DNA of 64,000 nt from Pirellulales bacterium (GTDB lineage Bacteria; Planctomycetota; Planctomycetia; Pirellulales; Lacipirellulaceae), in contig JALHQZ010000003.1 in NCBI GenBank assembly GCA_022841705.1, positions 248,001 to 312,000 of the forward strand. Direction: 5' to 3'. Below, piece by piece: positions 59,851 through 64,000 of this stretch. Below the pieces are notes generated by a model, which was not told the origin of the DNA, did no database searches, and saw only the letters and a list, made by a program, of their open reading frames with translations. How positions within the stretch are numbered: position 1 is the stretch's first letter; every line of letters starts with the position of its first letter. The translations under genes and the position numbers were made by a program.

Positions 59851-61062
59851 ATGAGCACCACCGATTCGCGACCCAAAGTGGGGCTGCTCATCAACACGCT
59901 GGCGCCGTACGCGGTGAACCTGAACAAAGTGCTCGCCGCGGGCATCCCTGAAGTGGCGATCTACTCGCTCACAAGCCATCGCCGGGCCGACTTCGTGTGG
60001 GGGCAAGAGCTCCCCGCGGAGATTCACCCGGTCGACTTCAGCGCGCCCGATGACCGCGCGAACTACTCGTACAAAAAATCGCTGTTGCGCGCGCACATCG
60101 AGTTGCCCAAAGGCCGGCGCATCGCGGAGTATCTCATCCGCGAAAAGTTCGCCGCCCTCATCACGGCCGTGCCAAGTTACCTATCGTACTTCACACTCAT
60201 GCGCACCGTCGCCAAAGCAGGGATTCCCATTTTCGTCCGCTCGGACGCCAGTATTCGAAATGAGGATGGCCTCGCCGGCGTGAAGAAGAAGTTGAAAGCA
60301 GCATATTACGCCTCGTGGATGAAGCATGTCACCGGCGTGATGACGATGGGCGAATACGGCGACCAGTTCTTCGCCCAGTATTGGAACCGGCCCGAGCGCG
60401 TGTACCGCGTGCCGTACTGGCCCAACTACGAACTGTTCGCACGCAAGGATGCAGCAGCGATCAGCGCGTTTCGGCAGAAGTTGGGACTCGCGCCGCGTCG
60501 GAAGGCGATGCTTTTCAGCGGCCGATTGATTGCGATTAAAGGGGTCGATTTGTTGATCGACGCCTTCGCCCAACTTGCCGACCGCCGCCCCGAGTGGGAC
60601 CTCGTGATCGTCGGCGCCGGGCCCAGCGAACAAGGACTCCGCCAGCGCGTGCCGGAACACCTGCGCGAACGCGTGCGATGGAGCGGCTTCATGGAGCCTG
60701 CCGAACTCGTCGCTGCGTACCATGCCGCCGAACTGGTCGTCGTGCCGAGCCGCTTCGAACCGTGGGCCGTGGTGGTGCAAGAAGCGCTCGCGGCCGGTCG
60801 GCCGGTGATCGCCAGCGACATTGTCGGCGCCGCACACGAACTGGTGGAGGGCGGCCGCAACGGCCGCATTTTCCCCAGCGATGATTTGGCAGCGCTGACA
60901 GACGCCCTCCTGGATGTGAGCGACGACAACCACCTCCCCGCCTACCAATCGGCGACGAAACCACTCCTCGCCGATTGGATGCAGCGCGCAAGCCCCGTCC
61001 CCGAAGTCCGCCGCGCCCTCACCGATGCCGGCGTCCTCACACCGTTAGCCGCGACGCGGTAG
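59851..61062 (+). CDS. GT4-type glycosyltransferase
   Basis: 403 residues. GT-B fold with LLINTLAPYAVNLNKVLAAG, FSGRLIAIKGVDLLIDAFAQ, and the donor site VVPSRFEPWAVVVQEALAAG, which has the conserved acidic residues. It probably extends the lipid-linked sugar begun by the upstream enzyme. ATG at 59851 starts 23 bp after the previous stop; an in-frame GTG at 59833 is an alternative. A longer frame from 59557 is a shadow of the upstream gene. Linkage and donor are unknown. Confidence 0.88.
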   Translation: MSTTDSRPKVGLLINTLAPYAVNLNKVLAAGIPEVAIYSLTSHRRADFVWGQELPAEIHPVDFSAPDDRANYSYKKSLLRAHIELPKGRRIAEYLIREKFAALITAVPSYLSYFTLMRTVAKAGIPIFVRSDASIRNEDGLAGVKKKLKAAYYASWMKHVTGVMTMGEYGDQFFAQYWNRPERVYRVPYWPNYELFARKDAAAISAFRQKLGLAPRRKAMLFSGRLIAIKGVDLLIDAFAQLADRRPEWDLVIVGAGPSEQGLRQRVPEHLRERVRWSGFMEPAELVAAYHAAELVVVPSRFEPWAVVVQEALAAGRPVIASDIVGAAHELVEGGRNGRIFPSDDLAALTDALLDVSDDNHLPAYQSATKPLLADWMQRASPVPEVRRALTDAGVLTPLAATR

Positions 61063-61287
61063 CGGAGCGCGTTTGCCCCACCTCCAACCCAACACTTTGG
61101 CCCGCCGCCGAAAAACTGTTACAACCAATTTAGCGGGCGTAACCGCCCCGAAGCGCCCGCTCTGAACACCCAACTTAACCGGCCATCGCGACGCTCGCCC
61201 GCATCGCCAGCCATACTAGAGAAATCGACCCCGTTTCACACAAAACCTCGGCCGAACCACTGCTTTCCGCGTTCGGAATGATCCGCC

Positions 61288-62646
61288 ATGATGTCCTTAT
61301 TCGGTGTCCTCGTGTTCGTGCTCTGCACGTTGCTCATTGTGGTTCCGTACATCCGCGGCCGCAGCGAGCTACTCACCGCGTGGAATCTGATTCTCATCAG
61401 CATCGGCATCTTTATCGGCGTCGGCTGTTTGGAAGTCGCCTCGGACAACTTTCACTGGATCGAGCTCCGCTGGTTCAGGCCTTCGCGCGAGCAAGAGAGC
61501 CTCTACATTGTCTTGGCCAGCACTTTCCTCGCGCTCTTGTTCCTGTTTTACTACTTCTTCAAATTTCCGCAGCGCATTTTCGCCAAGCGGTTACAGAGTT
61601 GGCCGCCGCTTAGTTTGGGATTGGTGCTGTTCATTGTTGGATTCTGCGTGGCCGTTGCGCTGGCGTATGTCATTCAATTACGGTCGCCGATCCCGGTGCT
61701 GAACGCGCTCTTGCTGAACATCTCGCAGAAATCGGTGCTCTTCGCGACCGTGTTTAGCTTTGTCTGGTGGTACCGCAACCGTTTGAGTATGCCGATGCTC
61801 GCGCTCTTCATTGGCGTCTACCTGTTCTCGGCGATGTTCGCGATGTATGCGTTCGTCGGGCGGCGCCTGCTGCTGTCAGTGGTCCTGTCGCCCGCGTTCT
61901 GCATGTACTGGATGCGATGGCGGCATCTGCCGCGTGGCCGCAACGTGATGTTCCTGGGCGCGACGCTGGTCGTGACGCTTATGGTGGCGTCGTTCTATTC
62001 CAATTTCCGCCACTACAACACCAAGGGTGCCGAGCGGACCGTCGGCGGGCTCGTTGACCAGATGAAGCAGCTCACGGTGGAAACGGCCCTTAATCCCTTA
62101 CGCCAAGACACGCTGCACTTCGCCGCGCAGTATAGCGTGTGGAACTCGCTGCTAATGATGGAACTAATGGAGCGCGAGGTGGTCGAAGAACATACCCTCG
62201 AATCGCTGCAATTCATTGCTTCGTACCCGGTGCCACGGGTTGTCTGGCCGGGTAAACCGGACGTCATTGGCTCAAAGATTGTGCAAATCCTCGGGCTCCC
62301 CTATGCGACCAACTGGGGCATTGGAATCGTCGGACACTGTTGGTACGACGGGGTCATTTGGGCTTTGCCGATTTACGCGCTGTGGACGGTCTTGTTGGTG
62401 CGCTTATTCGATGAGCCCCTGCAGCGCCAACCGGAGAATCCCTTCTTGTTGGCGGCCCTGTGCGCGGCATTCCCCCACTTTACCGCCTATATGCGGGGCG
62501 ATATTGGTATCATGAGTGTAGAAATTCTGGAAGCCTTCTTCTTTGCGTTCGCGCTGGGCATTGTATGTCGGCTGGTGTTTGGCACGGCCCGGCAGCAGCC
62601 GCTGGTTCCGGTGATGCCATTCCGTCGCCGCTATGTGACGGGCTAG
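61288..62646 (+). CDS. Wzy-like O-antigen/exopolysaccharide polymerase
   Basis: 452 residues with about ten hydrophobic helices, such as FVLCTLLIVVPYIRG, FLALLFLFYYFFKFP and VIWALPIYALWTVLLV, and a large periplasmic loop between residues about 250-330. This is the layout of Wzy or EpsG-type polymerases, which are poorly conserved in sequence. It would polymerise repeat units on the outer side of the membrane. Gene order (initiating enzyme, GT4, polymerase, GT4) fits a Wzy-dependent cluster. A flippase (Wzx) is not seen within the window. Confidence 0.75.
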   Translation: MMSLFGVLVFVLCTLLIVVPYIRGRSELLTAWNLILISIGIFIGVGCLEVASDNFHWIELRWFRPSREQESLYIVLASTFLALLFLFYYFFKFPQRIFAKRLQSWPPLSLGLVLFIVGFCVAVALAYVIQLRSPIPVLNALLLNISQKSVLFATVFSFVWWYRNRLSMPMLALFIGVYLFSAMFAMYAFVGRRLLLSVVLSPAFCMYWMRWRHLPRGRNVMFLGATLVVTLMVASFYSNFRHYNTKGAERTVGGLVDQMKQLTVETALNPLRQDTLHFAAQYSVWNSLLMMELMEREVVEEHTLESLQFIASYPVPRVVWPGKPDVIGSKIVQILGLPYATNWGIGIVGHCWYDGVIWALPIYALWTVLLVRLFDEPLQRQPENPFLLAALCAAFPHFTAYMRGDIGIMSVEILEAFFFAFALGIVCRLVFGTARQQPLVPVMPFRRRYVTG

Positions 62647-62702
62647 GCCCGAGTCGACGGTGAGCTGAGCATCGTTATCGTCATTTGTCAAAACACTCGC
62701 CG

Positions 62703-63878
62703 ATGACGATGCTCAGTACTCCGCCGCAAAAGAAATCAACAGCGCGCATGAATACGAACCACACCGCGCTAGAGGCGATTGCACTCGGCGTTTTTCCGCC
62801 GCCCGTCACGGGGATGACGCTCTGCACCGAGCGCGTCGCGCAAGCCCTTGAAACTGTGGGAACCGTCCGCCGGCTAAATCTTTCGTCGGGCGCCACGCAG
62901 ATTACCTGGGGCTTTCGACTTCGCAAGCTTGTTCACCTATTGCTGGCGCTGCCACGACTGTTGTTTCACCGCCGCCAAGCGCAGCGCGTGGTGCTTTACA
63001 TGCCGTGCAATAAAGGGCTCGCAATGTTTTATAACATTGCGGCGGCGGCGATCGCCAAGCTCCGCGGCATTCCGGTGGCGGTGCACCACCACAGTTACGC
63101 CTACATTAGAGAGCCGGTGTGGCGATTGAAACTCCTTGATCGACTGCTCTACCCGCATGGTGTGCATCTGCTACTTTGTCCGCGGATGGCGGCGGACCTG
63201 CAAGCGGCTTATCCGCTGCGCGCTCCGTGCCGAATCATTCCGAGCACCATCATGCTGCCTGACGAAGACGTGCCTGCAAGCGAGAACGTTGCCCGGCGTG
63301 GCAGTTTCACGCTCGGCCACTTGAGCAATCTCACACTCGCAAAAGGCTTTGACGACGTGGTGGAAACCTTTCGCCGGTTGCATACCGCCGGACGCGATGT
63401 GCGGCTGTTGCTTGCCGGGCCGATTGTCGAAACCGAAATCCAGGCGCAGGTTGACAAGCTGTGCGCCGAGTTTCCCGAGCGAGTTGAGTATCTCGGCCCC
63501 GTCTACGGCGCAGCCAAACAGAGCTTCTTTCACGAGATCGACGCTTTCCTCTTCCCCACCCGCTACGCGACCGAAGCGCAGCCGATTGTGCTGAGCGAAG
63601 CAATGAACGACGCCAAGCCGGTCATCTCGTTCCATCGCGTCTGCATCCCGCAATTGGTGGGGGATGCGACCGAGTGGCTCGCGCCGGAAGGGGGCGATTT
63701 TGTCGGCCTCGCGACGCAACTCATCGGACAATGGATGGACGACCCCACTCGTTACGCCGCCAATCAGGCCCGCGCGCGAGCGCGGGTGGCTGAGCTGCGT
63801 CGCCACGCCCAACAAGCGCTGGCGGGCTTTGTCGCGTGGGCCACGGAGGGTAATCTCAACCATCTCTCCATTAACTGA
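62703..63878 (+). CDS. GT4-type glycosyltransferase
   Basis: About 391 residues. GT-B signatures include LGVFPPPVTGMTLCTERVA, VAVHHHSYAYIREPVW, LGHLSNLTLAKGFDDVVETF, and the nucleotide-binding DAFLFPTRYATEAQPIVLSEAM. The start is unsure: the reading frame can begin at a TTG (62685), ATG (62703) or ATG (62748), and none has a clear ribosome-binding site. It probably adds a sugar to the exopolysaccharide repeat unit. It follows the polymerase gene by about 55 bp. Confidence 0.85.
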   Translation: MTMLSTPPQKKSTARMNTNHTALEAIALGVFPPPVTGMTLCTERVAQALETVGTVRRLNLSSGATQITWGFRLRKLVHLLLALPRLLFHRRQAQRVVLYMPCNKGLAMFYNIAAAAIAKLRGIPVAVHHHSYAYIREPVWRLKLLDRLLYPHGVHLLLCPRMAADLQAAYPLRAPCRIIPSTIMLPDEDVPASENVARRGSFTLGHLSNLTLAKGFDDVVETFRRLHTAGRDVRLLLAGPIVETEIQAQVDKLCAEFPERVEYLGPVYGAAKQSFFHEIDAFLFPTRYATEAQPIVLSEAMNDAKPVISFHRVCIPQLVGDATEWLAPEGGDFVGLATQLIGQWMDDPTRYAANQARARARVAELRRHAQQALAGFVAWATEGNLNHLSIN

Positions 63879-63887
63879 GTAACGGCT

Positions 63888-64000
63888 GTGTTCGATTCCC
63901 TGGTTCATCACAGAAGCGGCTTTGTTCGCAAGAGCGTCACCACCGCACTGCGCGTCGTGCGTCATTGGAAGCGCTGGCAGGCCCAGCCCGAGGACTATGC
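63888..64000 (+). CDS. Start of a further gene (partial)
   Basis: From a GTG at 63888 the frame stays open to the window edge and encodes VFDSLVHHRSGFVRKSVTTA, then LRVVRHWKRWQAQPEDY. It begins 9 bp after the glycosyltransferase stop, so it is probably part of the exopolysaccharide operon. Too little is visible to name it. Confidence 0.5.
   Translation, partial: MFDSLVHHRSGFVRKSVTTALRVVRHWKRWQAQPEDY

Overview
The window looks like a chromosomal segment of a planctomycete, most probably of the order Pirellulales. This rests on the combination of secreted proteins with PEP-CTERM-like tails, dockerin-like DAADYTVWR calcium loops, N-terminal LEDR/LEQR-LL-AGD sorting motifs, a DUF1559 pilin-like protein, ECF sigma factors paired with Ser/Thr kinases or FecR/LamG proteins, a formylglycine-type sulfatase, DUF1080 and Gfo/Idh/MocA sugar enzymes, and a planctomycete-type tyrosine recombinase. 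The species cannot be named from sequence alone.

Layout: 1-3.8 kb holds a membrane anti-sigma-like protein (overlapping the end of a probable sigma factor), a glycosyltransferase and an orphan ParA. 3.95-6.26 kb is a small island at the 3' end of tRNA-Val(CAC), with a truncated integrase, a 28-bp perfect palindrome, and two small orphan genes between two repeats (A and B). 6.4-10.9 kb is a sigma/kinase/surface-protein operon. 10.9-17.9 kb holds a Gly-rich secreted protein, a pair of beta-propeller proteins (one fused to a PhnD-like domain) and a second Ser/Thr kinase. 18.3-21.8 kb encodes a 1167-residue secreted multidomain protein. 21.9-32.7 kb is a minus-strand operon-like run (two PEP-CTERM beta-repeat proteins, DUF1559 pilin-like protein, two large paralogues, GH130, MFS transporter), facing a divergent ECF sigma/FecR-LamG pair at 33.1-35.2 kb. 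37.0-45.8 kb is a plus-strand sugar-catabolism cluster (cupin, TIM-barrel isomerase, two Gfo/Idh/MocA, DUF1080, HEAT), followed by a sulfatase. 47.6-49.3 kb is an IS graveyard (IS30 cut by ISL3). 50.4-51.3 kb is a second A/B locus with a different cargo, a SUKH-type immunity gene. 53.8-55.4 kb encodes an unusual sigma-70 factor. 56.7-64 kb holds a methyltransferase and an exopolysaccharide cluster (polyprenyl-phosphate sugar transferase, two GT4 enzymes, Wzy-like polymerase) behind a hairpin-rich leader.

Most interesting signal: the two A/B loci, about 46 kb apart, share both flanks at about 93% identity (148 bp and 120 bp, no indels) but carry unrelated cargo. Repeat B contains a hairpin with a compensatory base-pair change. 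The homology stops exactly at an AACAA-GTT boundary, cargo genes start shortly after that boundary, and the last cargo gene in each locus ends with its stop codon inside the same GGCGGATAAC sequence. This resembles integron gene-cassette logic without an integron integrase, or a planctomycete cargo-exchange element not tied to a known family.
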